DNA of 58,509 nt from Schizophyllum amplum (Eukaryota > Basidiomycota > Agaricomycetes > Agaricales > Schizophyllaceae): positions 1 through 58,509 of the forward strand of contig VDMD01000136.1 of the NCBI GenBank assembly GCA_007026445.1, in the 5' to 3' direction. A program made the translations under genes and the position numbers. Under the pieces are notes generated by a model, which saw only the letters and a list, made by a program, of their open reading frames with translations, made no database searches and was not told the DNA's origin. Positions 34,997 to 46,456 of the stretch are shown here, piece after piece (the first letter of the stretch is position 1; the number at the start of each line of letters is the position of its first letter).

Positions 34997-35093
34997 TGTT
35001 GTAGGTGTGAGGAAGGGACGAGTTGCTGTTGTGAGTGTTGTGGTAGGGTGCTTGCTGAGGATTGGAAGAGAAGGGAGGAGGCGCTTATATACG

Positions 35094-35101
35094 GTGCTGA
35101 G
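35094..35101 (-). promoter_or_regulatory. TATA box of secreted protein gene A
   Basis: TATATAAG on the minus strand, about 98 bp before the start codon. Equivalent boxes sit 90-98 bp before all four paralogs. Confidence 0.6.
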
Positions 35102-36131
35102 GTGAGTCTATCATGCGTGAATAAAGCACTTTGACGCGGCAGTACAACTGCAAGTGTCACGGCCTCTACATGCGGGAGCTGCTACCCTATACCCAGGTGC
35201 GTTTCCTGTATAGCGGAGGTTCCGAGACTGAGATGCATAGGCTGTGGCAAGCGTTTTGTGGAGAAGCCCCTTCGTCTCGTGGAGTCCTGTGGGGCTGCGG
35301 GAATACACGAGTGCGTGAGTGGATCCGTAACCCGGGGTGACGAGGGTGTTTGTGAATGAAGGTGAGCAAATCTACTTGCAACATTGATCAGGGTTATTCA
35401 CTTGCTGTTGGCACAGATCAAGCAGGTAGACTCTCCGTTTCGTCCACTATATTGGCGTATAGCGAAGACTCCACCTTGCGGCGAGGCACTAGCTCGTCTC
35501 ATATGGCTGTGCATTGTGATCATCTCTATTGCAAGCCTTGTCGAGGACTCGAACGGCAAAATCGGACCACGTACCCGTTCTATGCCACTGTCTTGGGTAT
35601 ACAGTAAGCAAAAGCCCTATATGTCAAACAAGGCGTAATATCTGACCTTCCTACTGATGCAGGACTTGCGTATGACATACTACTGGCTGGGTGCGGAGCC
35701 GCGAGGTGCATCCGAATTTTGTTTGCTCGCATATAATCCTCCAAGCCAGCTCCCCAACAGTGACTTGTTCGTCGAATCGCCGTCACCACAACCCAACTGT
35801 CGCTCGCGGGAATAAAGGACTCCAAATTTGCATCGGCGATGCAAGGGTGGGTCATGCCACCCTCGGACCTCAGCTTGGAGCCTCGTCGATGCGCCCGCTG
35901 ACGGCTGACGGGATTCGACAGTGCGCGTGTCTTCATTCATAGTGGCGCTCACTTCAGATTCTCGGTTTCGGACGCCTCTGCATTCACTCGGCTATAGCAG
36001 AGGCTCTGAGTCTCTTGCATTTACTGTGGAGCAATTGTAACCCGCCTCCTGCGACTCATTGCATGCACTGCCAAATGTTGCGCTTTAACGTACGGTGCGT
36101 ATACGGCCTGCGTCATAAAATTCTGGTGGGC

Positions 36132-36139
36132 TATATAAG
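36132..36139 (+). promoter_or_regulatory. TATA box of secreted protein gene B
   Basis: TATATAAG 92 bp before the ATG at 36231, in GGGCTATATAAGCCTG. Conserved in reverse before gene C. Confidence 0.6.
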
Positions 36140-36230
36140 CCTGCGAACTGAGCCCCTCATTCCTCAGAACCACCCAGCTACATACCAACCTCTCAAGCAT
36201 TTACCTCTCCAACCCACTTCATCGCTCACC

Positions 36231-36556
36231 ATGTACAAGTTCGCTGTCCTCGCCATTGCCGCATTGTCCTTCGTAGTCGGGCAGGCTTCCGCCGCTGCGC
36301 TTCTCGCCGACAACCCTGGTCAGTCCCGTATCTGCACATCGAAGTGATGCTCGTACTGACACGGCCCTCCAGTCGATGCTTGCAACGGCAGCAACGATTA
36401 CGGTGAAGGCCACAGTTGCGCCTTCAAGAGCGGCGGCGGCACCGCAGAAGGAGGTAAGGCTTGCTTCAAGCACCCTCGAAGTATTGCCACTCACAAACTC
36501 CCCTTTCAGTATGTCACTTCAACGCCAGCAACGTCCTCGTCTGCGAGACGAGCTGA
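36231..36556 (+). CDS. Small secreted cysteine-containing protein B
   Basis: Exons 36231-36318, 36373-36453 and 36510-36556 encode 71 aa. Signal peptide MYKFAVLAIAALSFVVGQAS; mature LLADNPG, VDACNGSNDYGEGHSCAFKS, a GGGTAEG loop, then VCHFNASNVLVCETS. Four cysteines, as in A. It differs from A and D in the C-terminal third and is nearly the same as C (CETS against CETG). Position of introns and phase match the other copies exactly. An abundant TATA promoter and leader suggest regulated secretion. The role is unknown. Confidence 0.87.
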
Positions 36557-38456
36557 AGGCTCAGCGAGAAGGCATTTAGCGCAATGTGTACTGTAGTATG
36601 ATAAATTATTGTTGAACGACGGGTCAGATGTATTTAAGTTAATTTTAAGAATGGCGAACCGTCTGCGCACCGATATCGTGAAAGGCTATGTCCCCAGTGA
36701 GAAACCATCAGTCGAGCTCTTCCGGTACTCATTCGACACGCACTCATTCGGCATGTCGTTCCATTGCGACATCGGCCTGTCTGGTTGTCGCCGCTTCATG
36801 CAGGCTTCGCTTTGACAACGCTTCCATACACTCAATATCACATCGGAGTACAAGCGCTGAAGAGGACAGAGTTAAACACGAGCAGGTCTTGGCTGCAGAC
36901 CAGCGCAGGTTCATGCCTAGGTCCAGCAGGAGAGCGGACGAGTTTACACTGAGCAAACGAGAGATGGTGGTGTCCCGACCACCGTCCTTCCCTCCTCCAC
37001 TTCCGCATCGACGGATGCGAAGGGAGTGAGGGATGGAGAGTGGCCTGTATGGTTAGTGTACCGACGCTGTCCGAGGCATGTTAGCCAAAGAGGCATACTA
37101 GCTAATTACGCGCCCAACTCATCTTTGATTGCCTCGCCATTGGCAGCCCCTCGTCCTTGGCTCTGCACGCAAGGTCAAGATCCACAAGGCGTTCGTTGAG
37201 CTTGAACCCGAGAGCGCCCGCGCCTTTCTTGCGCTCTCGGGTTCAAGCTCAACGAACGCCTTGTGAATCTTGATCTTGCGCGCAGTGTGATGTTGATGTC
37301 TGAAGTCCGGCCAGTCCCAGCCATGGGCGCCCAGAGGGTCAGTCCCCATACTCGCCCGCGGAGGCCTGTCCGACAGCCAGCCAGCTCCCCCGGCCGAAGT
37401 GCAGGCAACCGCGTTTGAGCCAACTCGAACGTGTACTTTTGGACGATCCCATGCCCGACCAGCGTCTCGAGCTCTCGACGCGTGTACCTAACATGGACCG
37501 TCCGCAACGCGTTCGGCGGGTGGTACTGGCAGTCAGGTAGTGTCAGCGTATCGTTATTGCGATGGAATGGGGAGGAAGAAGTGATAAGGGCACGTAGGCT
37601 GTAGCGTGATTGAATCGCAGCGCTGGAGACGCCGATAGCGAGGTTGGTATTGATATAGCTGATTTGTTAGTTGCAGGTTCTGATGCAAAATTCGGAAAAT
37701 ATACTTGCTTTGGCGGAGCCCGTCATGCAAACACGCCTAGGCGGGATGGTGGTTGAAGACAAGGAAAGCGACGGAAGGAGATGCAGCCAAATGGAGACGC
37801 ACACGCGGTTGATATACCCGCTCGTTGTGGCTGTGCCATCTTTGTTGATGGTGGCGGTGCCGACTTTCCCTGAACCACCATGGCCGCATGGCGGGCCAAG
37901 CAGTGAAGTTCGCCGATTTTTGCTTCCTTCTTCATGTTTTACGGTCGCTGAACATACGCCATTGGGCGCGAATGACCGCACCAACGCGGTCAGATGTCGG
38001 CCGAACTTCAAAAATACACTCACAGCAAGACTCAAGTTGAACCTGGGCCTTGGCTCATCTTCCTATGCTTATTTGACGCGCCCCATATTCGAACTGAACC
38101 GTTCATATCAACCTTTTGCATGGTTGGCTTCTGCTTGCTTGCTTGTTGGTCTAGACTGATAAATTTGATTCGGAAGGCGCGAGGAAGAACGATGCCGTTA
38201 ACAACGAACATACAGCTTGACTCTCGAGTCACCAGTCATACTCGACCGCTGAGTCGGCCTCGACGCTCAACATTCAGCGCTCAGCCGTCAAAGTTCAACA
38301 TTCAAACGGTCACGCGTCTTCTACAACTCCCACGGAAGTTCTCAACACGCGCATCTGCGGCGCCTATCTGGTGGCAGTGTCCTTGGTTCATGGGCGCCGC
38401 AACCCCACATATATACCCCACCGGCGTTGTCAACTGCATCTCGCGTATACCCCACA
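36557..38456. other. non-coding stretch of left arm (hairpin and dispersed repeat inside)
   Basis: I see no gene. It contains the hairpin at 37168-37280 and one copy of the dispersed repeat (about 37741-37900). Most of it is matched in reverse by 46540-48127. A TATA-like CATATATACC lies at about 38407-38416, near the GNAT start. Confidence 0.5.
37168..37280. repeat. Hairpin-forming palindrome (50 bp stems)
   Basis: Stem 37168-37217 pairs with 37231-37280 across a 13 nt loop. Paired coordinates sum to 74448 with no gaps and only two mismatches. The corresponding place in the right arm (around 47540) lacks it. It may be a template-switch product or a tiny foldback insertion. Confidence 0.8.
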
Positions 38457-40250
38457 ATGCCCGCTCACAAGTCGACGCCCACCATCCTGTTCTCCGACCG
38501 CCTCGTCGGCCAGGACGACCGCCTGGACGCCCTCTTCGCGCTCTGGGAAACCGCGCAGCTATCATGCGCCGACGTCGCCGCGCGCCCGGATGCAGACCTT
38601 ATCAGCTTCGCGCACGACGCCGCGTACTTCGCCGTCGTTGATGTCAAGGAGGAAGAGTCCAAACCAGTTGCACCTAAGGTCCCCAGTGTGAGCTCGGCCC
38701 AATCAAAGAAATATCCCTGGGCGTCGGCGTTCAGCGCGGCGCCTAACCTCAGCTCGAACTCGCTGCCGTCGCCCGGCGCGCAGAAAGCCAGCTCATCTAC
38801 TTGGGAGGAGCACACTCAGTACCTTCCTCCTGAGCAGGCTGAAGCGACACAGCGAGCCTTTCCGCTGCGGAAGCAGGTGCGGTCTGTCCACTCAGGCCCG
38901 CGAGGGAAGGCTTACCGTTTTACAGAATGCGGAGCCAGTCGCAAACAAGATCCTCCTAGATAACAGGACAGCCAACGACGCCCTTCTCGCAAACTACCAT
39001 GCGCAGGAGCAGACCGTCCTTGCCCAAGATGCAACAGACGACAACACCGAGACCTCATTTCAGCCCGCGGCGGACTACTCCTTCAATGCCATCACCGCTG
39101 CTGATTACTCCCCGGCGGATTCCACTTGGCCCGAGACTCGGCCGTACGGTGCGCCTGCTGGCTTCGTGTACCTCGTCGGTGCAAAGGCCGAAGGGCTCGT
39201 TCGCGCTGAAGCCGCGTCAATCCTCAACATCGGCCTCGTTCTTGCCCCAGACTACCGCCACCGGGGCCTCGGCCAGCTCATCCTCGCCGCCGTCCTCCCG
39301 CAAGCTTTCGATAAAATGAGTGCGCACAGGGTGCAGGCGTTTGTCCTGGGTGCTGGCATTGAGAAACATCGGGCGCTGGGACTGTTCACCAAAGCGTACG
39401 TTGTTTGTTGCCGTGTTTTGCTATCTGCTTGGGCTGTAAGGCTGCCTTGTTGCGTCGTGCTTCGCGCTTCCTCGTGCTTACTAACCCCTCCTGTTGAGCC
39501 TTCCTCCGGCAGCATTGCTCTCAAACGCTCGATGCTAATTCATCATCGTATACTGATCGTTCTCTTACAGCGGCTTCGCACACGAGGGCACGCAGCGCGC
39601 GGCGTTCTGGTCTCCACTGGAGGCGCAGTGGCGCGACGAGACGACCACAGCAATGCTTGCGACTGATTGGGTGATGCGCCCTGTGGCGGACAAGTTGCGC
39701 CGGGGGGCGCCGCCGGGCATTTGGGAAGAGCTTTTTGCGAGGCATGCGAGGTGCGCCTTTGTACTTGAAATCCAATCCCTTTTCTCTTGTTCGAACTTCG
39801 GATCGGGTTTTGGCTGTGGGGGCGCTCGAGCCTGAGGTGTCACTGCGTTACTTGCGTGCCCCGTCGCTTGTTTATGCGCCCTCAATTGCTTGCATCTGTA
39901 TCGCGCAATGTGCTCACAGCCGCCCTAGAGAACGTGAGGAGCTCCTCCGCTGGGAGCAGACATACTCGCACACGGTGCGCCGGACGTCGAGCACTGAGAC
40001 CATACGCATGATCAACGACGGGGCGCCCTCGGAGGCTTCGAGCAGGGAGGCGTCGCCTGCACACAGTCGGGTGCCATCACCACCGCCTTCTACTCGGGAT
40101 GTATCTGTGGAGCCCAGCATGTCTTCAGGCGCAGCGGCAAGGGAGGCCATGGATATCGACGGCCTTGACTACTCCTCCGAGGATGAATGGAGCGCGCTCG
40201 AGACGTCCTCCGCGAGCTCTTACGACATGATGAGTGATGATGGCCGTTAA
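38457..40250 (+). CDS. GNAT-family N-acetyltransferase domain protein
   Basis: Four exons (38457-38876, 38926-39395, 39571-39750, 39920-40250) encode 466 aa. The N-terminus reads MPAHKSTPTILFSDRLVGQD. The acetyl-CoA binding loop is LAPDYRHRGLGQLILAAVL (R-x-x-G-x-G type), followed by KMSAHRVQAFVLGAG and LGLFTK|AGFAHEGTQRAAFW, the classic end of a GNAT fold. The last ~140 residues are an acidic, Ser-rich tail (MDIDGLDYSSEDEWSALETS). A substrate cannot be assigned. The promoter and first ~215 bp lie inside the left arm of the inverted duplication; a broken copy of just that part is at 46251-46456. Confidence 0.85.
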
Positions 40251-41126
40251 GTTCTTAGGCTTAACTCAGTTTATTGGCTCCTCGGCCTTTCCTCATTTCT
40301 TGTGAACTATGCCATACCGACGTTGTTATTTACTGTTGTACTTCTTGCTTTTGACCACGCTTGTCTGCATACCGTGTATTTTACTACTTATTGTCCGCAC
40401 ATCCATCGTCCAAATATCTTGAAAGCTCATGATGGAAGTCAGCACGATTTAAGGGAATGGCGGCGCGAAAGAAGTCAGTGAAGCCAACGGTGGTCGAGGA
40501 CAAAAACAAAGGAAGGGATGAAAGGAGAAGTAGCCAAATGGGGACGGACTCGATGGTGGCTGTGCAACATTCGTATGTTGTCCACTGCCAGTCCGTGCTG
40601 CCCTGGTGCTGCTCGACCACAATGTGCACCACCGTTGGCAGAGATATGTGGTCCTCACTGAGCACTATAGCATTTCTGTGCAACGGCTAATCATATGATA
40701 CACATAATGGAGACTAGAAGGTATGTTGGTGGACCGATGCTTCAGTGTCTCGATTAACTAGCTTTAGGACCTCGTATAAGGATGCACATCTGCGCTGAAG
40801 GCAACTGAAGGTGTCTTAGGACATTGCAACGATTCAAGTAGCATGCTCTTCACTTCAGGAAGCTCGGGTGCGTGTGATAACTACGCGTCCTTGCATACTG
40901 TGCATTCTAATTTTCTCGCCTTCAAGCTTCGACTTGGCGTATTCAGCCGTTCATATGTTCTCCTTGTGCTCGAGAGCGTTCATTGTGGAGCCTGGAACCG
41001 ATGTCATGCGACGTCGACGCGACCTGGACGCGACACGCGTAACGATCTGCAGGACATGTGACCGCATATATCTCGAGTGACTCGACGATCGGCGGACGAC
41101 AAACCGCCTTGCACACGACGTTGACC
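40251..41126. other. intergenic; one dispersed repeat copy
   Basis: GNAT 3' flank and LYS2 promoter. No gene seen. The stretch at about 40470-40565 resembles sequences in both inverted arms. Confidence 0.45.
40470..40565 (+). repeat. Dispersed repeat fragment
   Basis: Shares GGTGGTCGAGGACAA...GGAGAAGTAGCCAAATGG with 37745-37800 (plus) and with 47050-47105 (minus), where the words are GGTGGTTGAAGACAAGG and GCAGCCAAATGG. Outside these ~60-90 bp this copy is unrelated. Short remnant of an interspersed element. Confidence 0.5.
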
Positions 41127-44100
41127 ATGGCGGACGATGGCAGGCTGTCGAGGGTCGTCTCCAGGCTGCAAAATCTGCCCGCGATCTCACTCCCCACCGA
41201 TTATCCTCGTCCATCGGGGAGCAACAAGGTCGTCGAGGCCGTCCACCAAGCAGAACTCTCCGAGCAAACCGCCCTCGGCCTGCTCAAGCTCGCAATCTTC
41301 AACGAGAACGAGGACGAGGACGATGAGCTTGCGTCACCCACCAACCGCCCCTCCGCCTTCCAACTCGTCCTTACCGCATTCACCGTCCTCCTCCATCGAT
41401 ACACCGCCGACACAGACATTGTGATCGGTTCGTCCTCCGCCTCGGCCCGCGAGCCCCTCGTCCTGCGTTTGTCAGTGGAACCCGCCGATCCATTCTGGGC
41501 GATCCTGCGTCGCGTACAACAAGTCGAGGACGAGGCCGAGCGCGACGCCGTCCCCTTCGACTCGATCGTGCACGCTCTGAACAAGAACGAGGCCCTCCAG
41601 GGCCCGATCTTCCGCGTGCGCTTCTTCGACGGTACGGACGAGGCGAAGGAGCAGTTCCTCAGCGCAACCAGCGCGACCTCAGACCTCACCGTCTTCATCA
41701 CCCGCGGCAGCGCCTCCTCGCACGCCTCGCTCGCCCCGCGCATCTCCCTCCGCATCGTCTACAACTCGCTCCTCTTCACGCATGCGCGCATCACCCATAT
41801 AGTCGAGCAGCTATCCGTGCTCCTGCGCAAGGCCTCGGCGAACCCCGTCGCGCCTGTGGGCTCAATCCCACTCCTCACGCCCTCCCAGCGCGCGAAGCTG
41901 CCCGATCCGACGGCGGACCTCGATTGGTGCGGGTGGAAGGGAGCGATCACCGATGTCTTCACGCGCAACGCGAAGCAGTGGCCAGACCGACCATGCGTCG
42001 TACAGAGCATTCCCGCACCCACTCTCTCCGATCCTCAGGAGAAGGTCACCTTCACCTACGGCGCAATACGCCGCGCCTCCAACATTCTTGCGCACCATCT
42101 ACTGACTGCGGGCGTCCAGCGGGAGGAGGTCGTGATGGTTTATGCACATCGCAGCGTTGACCTCGTTGTCGCCGTGATGGCGGTGCTGAAAGTCGGCGCG
42201 ACGTTTTCTGTCATTGGTACGTCGTCTTGACCGAGATGCAGTTCGGCCGCCTCATACGTGCGTAGACCCCGCATATCCTGCCTCCCGCCAGATCATCTAC
42301 TTGCGAGTAGCACAGCCTCGAGCGCTCGTCGTCCTCAAAGGCGCAGGCACCATTGGCCCCTCTGTGCGCGAGTTCCTCTCCACTGAATTGCAATTGCGCG
42401 TGGAAGTACCAGCAGTACAAGTTCATGCGGACGGCTCGATTGACGGCGGTCTAGGAGCAGACGGTCAGGATGTCCTCCATTCGCAGGTCCATCTGGCCGA
42501 CATCGATCCTAATGTCGCTCTTGGTCCTGACAGCGTCGGCACGCTCTCGTTCACCAGCGGTTCAACGGGTATCCCAAAGGGTGTCAAGGGTCGTCACTTC
42601 AGTCTTACCCACTTCTTCCCCTGGATGGGTGAGCGGTTTGGGCTCCGAGAGACGGCAAAGTTCACCATGCTGAGCGGGATCGCGCACGACCCCATACAAC
42701 GAGATAGTGCGCATATATCTACTTATAGCATTCCCCTGCAAGATCTAACCTATCCCAGTGTTCACGCCTCTCTTCTTCGGTGCGGAGCTGCATGTACCGA
42801 CCGCGGACGATATCGGTATCCCGGGCCGTCTCGCAGAATGGATGGCCGACAGCGAGGTCACAGTTACTCACCTTACGCCCGCCATGGGCCAGCTCCTATC
42901 CGCACAGGCGACGCGGCAAATCCCATCCCTCCGCAACGCCTTCTTCGTCGGTGACGTTCTCACTAAGCGCGACTGCCTGCGCCTGCAGTCGCTCGCCGCG
43001 AACGTGCGCATCATCAATATGTACGGCACCACCGAGACGCAGCGCGCGGTCTCCTACTTCGCGATCCCGCCTGTGGCGCAGGACCCGACGTTCCTGGCGA
43101 CGCAGAAGGACATCATGCCTGCTGGCGCAGGTATGGTCGACGTGCAGCTGCTTGTCGTCAACCGCCACGAGAAGAGCGTGCCGTGCGCGGTGGGCGAGGT
43201 GGGCGAGATCTACGTGCGGTCGGGCGGGCTCGCCGAGGGTTACCTCGATGCGGACGCGTCTGCGGAGAAGTTCGTGAGCAACTGGTTCGCCGCTGGCGCG
43301 CAGGCGGCGAAGGACACCATCCGGCACCCGAAGGAGGGTTTCCCAGGGTCCGAGGCGCTGCACTGGAAGGGTGTGCGCGACCGAATGTACCGCTCGGGCG
43401 ATTTGGGGGCGGTATATGCCGGATGGGATCGTGGAGTGCACGGGCCGCGCGGACGACCAAGTGAAGATACGTGGGTTCCGCATCGAGTTGGGCGAGATCG
43501 ACACGCATCTGAGCCAGCATCCGTTGGTGAGGGAGAATGTGACCCTGGTGAGGCGCGACAAGGATGAGGAGAAGATCCTTGTGAGCTACTTTGTGCCGCT
43601 CGATGGGCCGGGGCTGGATGCGTACGCAAGCGATATACCGGAGGAGGCGGGCGATGGGAAGGGTGTGGCGGAGGGGATGCGCAAGTATAGGCGGCTCATC
43701 AAGGATATCCGCGAGCACCTCAAGAAGAAGCTGCCGAGCTACAGCGTGCCTACACGTGAGTTGGTCGCTCGAGATTGCGTTGGTATTCGTTGACATATCT
43801 CCGTCAGTGTTCGTCCCGCTGAAGCGCATGCCTCTAAACCCGAACGGCAAGATCGACAAGCCTGCGCTGCCCTTCCCTGACACTGCTCAGGCTGCCGCCG
43901 CCCCTGCCCGTGCTGGCAGCAGCACGGAAGAGGCGCTCCAGGCCATCTGGTCCAGGATCCTCCCCAATGCTCCTCAGCCTGTCCCTATCGACGAGAGCTT
44001 CTTCGACCTCGGCGGGCACTCAATTCTTGCCACGCGGCTCGTGTTCGAGATCCGCAAGACATTCGCTGTGGACGCGCCACTCGGCCTTATATTCGAGCAG

Positions 44101-45593
44101 CCGACGATCGAGGGGCTTGTTGGCGCCGTGGACACCTTGCGCAACTCGGACCTGGGGCTCGACTACAAGAAGGCGGACCCCGGCGCGCCGGCGGCAGTGC
44201 TCTCGAAGAAGGGCGTCCCTGCAGTCGAGTACGGGAAGGACTTCGACGCTCTGTTGCCCAGTTTGCGTGAGACGTATGCGCCGCTGCCGGAGGACTTTGC
44301 GTCGAAGAAGGTGACGGTGTTCCTCACGGGCGCGACAGGCTTCCTCGGGGCGTTCGTGTTGAAGGATCTTCTCGATCGGCCAGAGCGCGTGGCGAAGGTG
44401 ATCTGCCTGGTAAGGGCGGGCGATGTTGCCAAGGGGCTCGCGCGCCTTCGGGAGGGATCCATCGACCGCGGTGTGTGGGACGACCATTGGGCGGAGAGCG
44501 GTAGGCTCGAGGTCGTCACCGGCGACTTGAGCTTGGACAAGTTTGGCTTGGGTGACGCCTGGACACGCATTGCCGATGAGGCTGACGTTGTATTGCACAA
44601 TGGCGCGCTCGTCCATTGGGTATACCCCTACGACAAACTGCGCGCGGCGAACGTGCTATCGACGCTTACGGTGATTGAGCTCGCTGCGACTGGCAGGCCG
44701 AAGCATGTCGCGTTCGTGTCGTCAACTTCTGCGATCGACTCTACGCACTATGTTGAGCTATCGGAGACATTGGTGAACAACAACAGGTCGGAATACCGTG
44801 GCGTGCCGGAGGCAGACGATCTAGAGGGCGCACGAAACACGCTCAAGACTGGGTACGGGCAGAGCAAGTGGGTGTCGGAGAAGCTGCTGTTCGAGGCGGG
44901 CAAGCGGGGACTGCGCGGCCACATCGTGCGGCCTGGGTATGTCGTGGGCGATTCCAAGACGGCGGGTGAGCACTTCGTCTTTCATAGTAAATGAATGTCG
45001 GCTGACACGCTGCAGTGACGAACACGGACGACTTCTTGTGGCGCATGGTCAAGGGCTGCATCCAGCTTGGCAACACGCCAGACATGAACAACACGGTGAA
45101 CATGGTCCCCGTCGACCACGTCGCGCGCAGCACCGCCCTCGCCGCCCTCACTCCTCCGCCATCCGACCCTCTCGCCGTCTTGCACATCACCGCCGCGCCT
45201 TTACCGACGTACAACGCCATGCTCGGCGCGCTCGCGACGTACGGCTTCTCCGTCACGCCCTGCGAGTATGTGCTCTGGCGCCGCAAGCTCGAACAGCACG
45301 TCATGTCCGGCGCGGCTGACAACGCGCTCTTCCCGCTCCTGCACTTTGTGCTCGACGACCTGCCGACGAGCACGAAGAGCCCGGAACTGGACGATCGGAA
45401 CACGGTCGCGCTGCTTGCAGCGCACGGGGAGAAGACGAGTTCGACGGTGGATGAGGAGCTGATGGGGATGTACTTGGCGTGGTTGATCCGCGCGGGCTTC
45501 ATCCCGCCGCCACCTGATGGCGATGCGGCCAAAAAGCTGCCGGAATTGAACATCGAGGGCACGGTGAGGGCAGCAGGGCGAACGGGCCTGTGA
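41127..45593 (+). CDS. LYS2: LYS2, L-2-aminoadipate reductase (adenylation-carrier-reductase)
   Basis: Lysine biosynthesis enzyme that activates alpha-aminoadipate with ATP, loads it on a phosphopantetheine arm and reduces it with NADPH to the semialdehyde. Five coding segments (41127-42216, 42266-42706, 42759-43755, 43808-44965, 45016-45593), about 1420 aa. N-terminal condensation-like region; adenylation core [40 protein letters not shown] and [17 protein letters not shown]; carrier site FFDLGGHSI; reductase [11 protein letters not shown] and GYGQSKW. At the GGGGG run 43405-43409, one extra G shifts the frame between RSGDLG and [12 protein letters not shown], inside a continuous conserved motif. 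In a primary-metabolism gene this is more likely a consensus error. ATG 41127 has a good context (GACCATGG). Confidence 0.95.
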
Positions 45594-46250
45594 AGCAAAA
45601 GTACGCGATACGTTGATGTACATAATCTAATCTTGTTGTATAGTAGGACATGCGCGAATACGGTGCTTGGGAGTTACCAGTTACAGTACTTACAACTACG
45701 ACCAAATCGTCCGAGAACATCAATGACGATGGGGATGCGGCCATGATGCGACCTGGGCAAGAGCAAGAAGTCAGAAATAGAGACGGCATTACCACACGAA
45801 TCGAGAAAGGGTCACAGATCAGCCAGCTAGCGGCCCAACCTAGTTGTTCGCCATATTGTACGAGCTCGCGGAGGACGTCTCAAGCGCGCTCCTATTTCCG
45901 AGTACTCAACATCATCGTCGTCGATATTCATGGTATGCGAGCTAGATGCACCGTCCCCGGTTAGGTTTGGTGAGGCCCCACCTGCGGCTGGAATGACACT
46001 CGGAAGTTCTAACCGCTCATAATTTCCAGGGGCAGCGGTGGTCGGCTCCCTACTGGAGGCACATGATGAACTCCCAGAAGCGCGTCGAGTATCTTGCTTA
46101 CGGTTGGCTTTGCATTCTGCATAACTGTAATTATAAGTCTTCCCTCTCGAGTCTATATTGACAGATCATACCAGCTTCGCCGCCTCTTTTCAGACTCGTT
46201 GTGTCGTTGCAGCCTGCCGAGGAGAAAGCTGATAGGAGTAGTCCTGCTTG
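45594..46250. other. intergenic, no gene seen
   Basis: LYS2 3' flank up to the inner edge of the right arm of the inverted duplication. No coding or RNA signal recognised. Confidence 0.4.
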
Positions 46251-46456
46251 GGCGCATTCGCTTTGGACTTCTCCTCCTCAATATCGGCGACAGTACGCGG
46301 CATCCTGCGCGTCGAAGCTGTCAAAGTCTGCGTTGGGGCGCGCGGCAATGTTGGCGCACGCTAGCTGCGCGGTTTCCCAGACGTGAAGAGGGCGTCCAGG
46401 CGGTCATCGTGGCCGACGAGGCGGTCGGAGAGCAGGATGGACGTCGACTTTTAGGC
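46251..46456 (-). pseudogene. 5' fragment of the GNAT gene
   Basis: On the minus strand this parallels the first codons of the GNAT gene: ILLSDRLVGHDDRLDALF, WETAQLACANIAARPNADF. The start ATG of the parent is CTG here, the codon pair Ala-His is Ala-stop (GCC TAA) within the first five codons, and an indel follows DALF. It cannot be expressed as a GNAT protein. Confidence 0.8.

Larger units (their letters stand above)
34997..36230. other. divergent promoter region between secreted protein genes A and B
   Basis: About 1.2 kb between the head-to-head genes. The segment is repeated in reverse between C and D (48451-49521). It contains both TATA boxes and no other coding signal. Confidence 0.55.
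34197..38675. repeat. Large inverted duplication, left arm
   Basis: This arm is matched in reverse order and orientation by 46251-50319. Gene A (34671-34996, -) corresponds to D (49522-49841, +) and gene B (36231-36556, +) to C (48128-48450, -). The B-distal non-coding region at 37300-38040 pairs with 46930-47540, and the promoter and first ~215 bp of the GNAT gene with 46251-46540. The copies are clearly diverged, with small indels. The left arm alone carries a hairpin insertion at 37168-37280. Confidence 0.8.

Noticed and set aside
41127..45593. Secondary-metabolite NRPS-like cluster
   Set aside because: The A-PCP-reductase order, the condensation-like N-terminus and C-terminal region match LYS2 of lysine biosynthesis, and no tailoring genes are adjacent.
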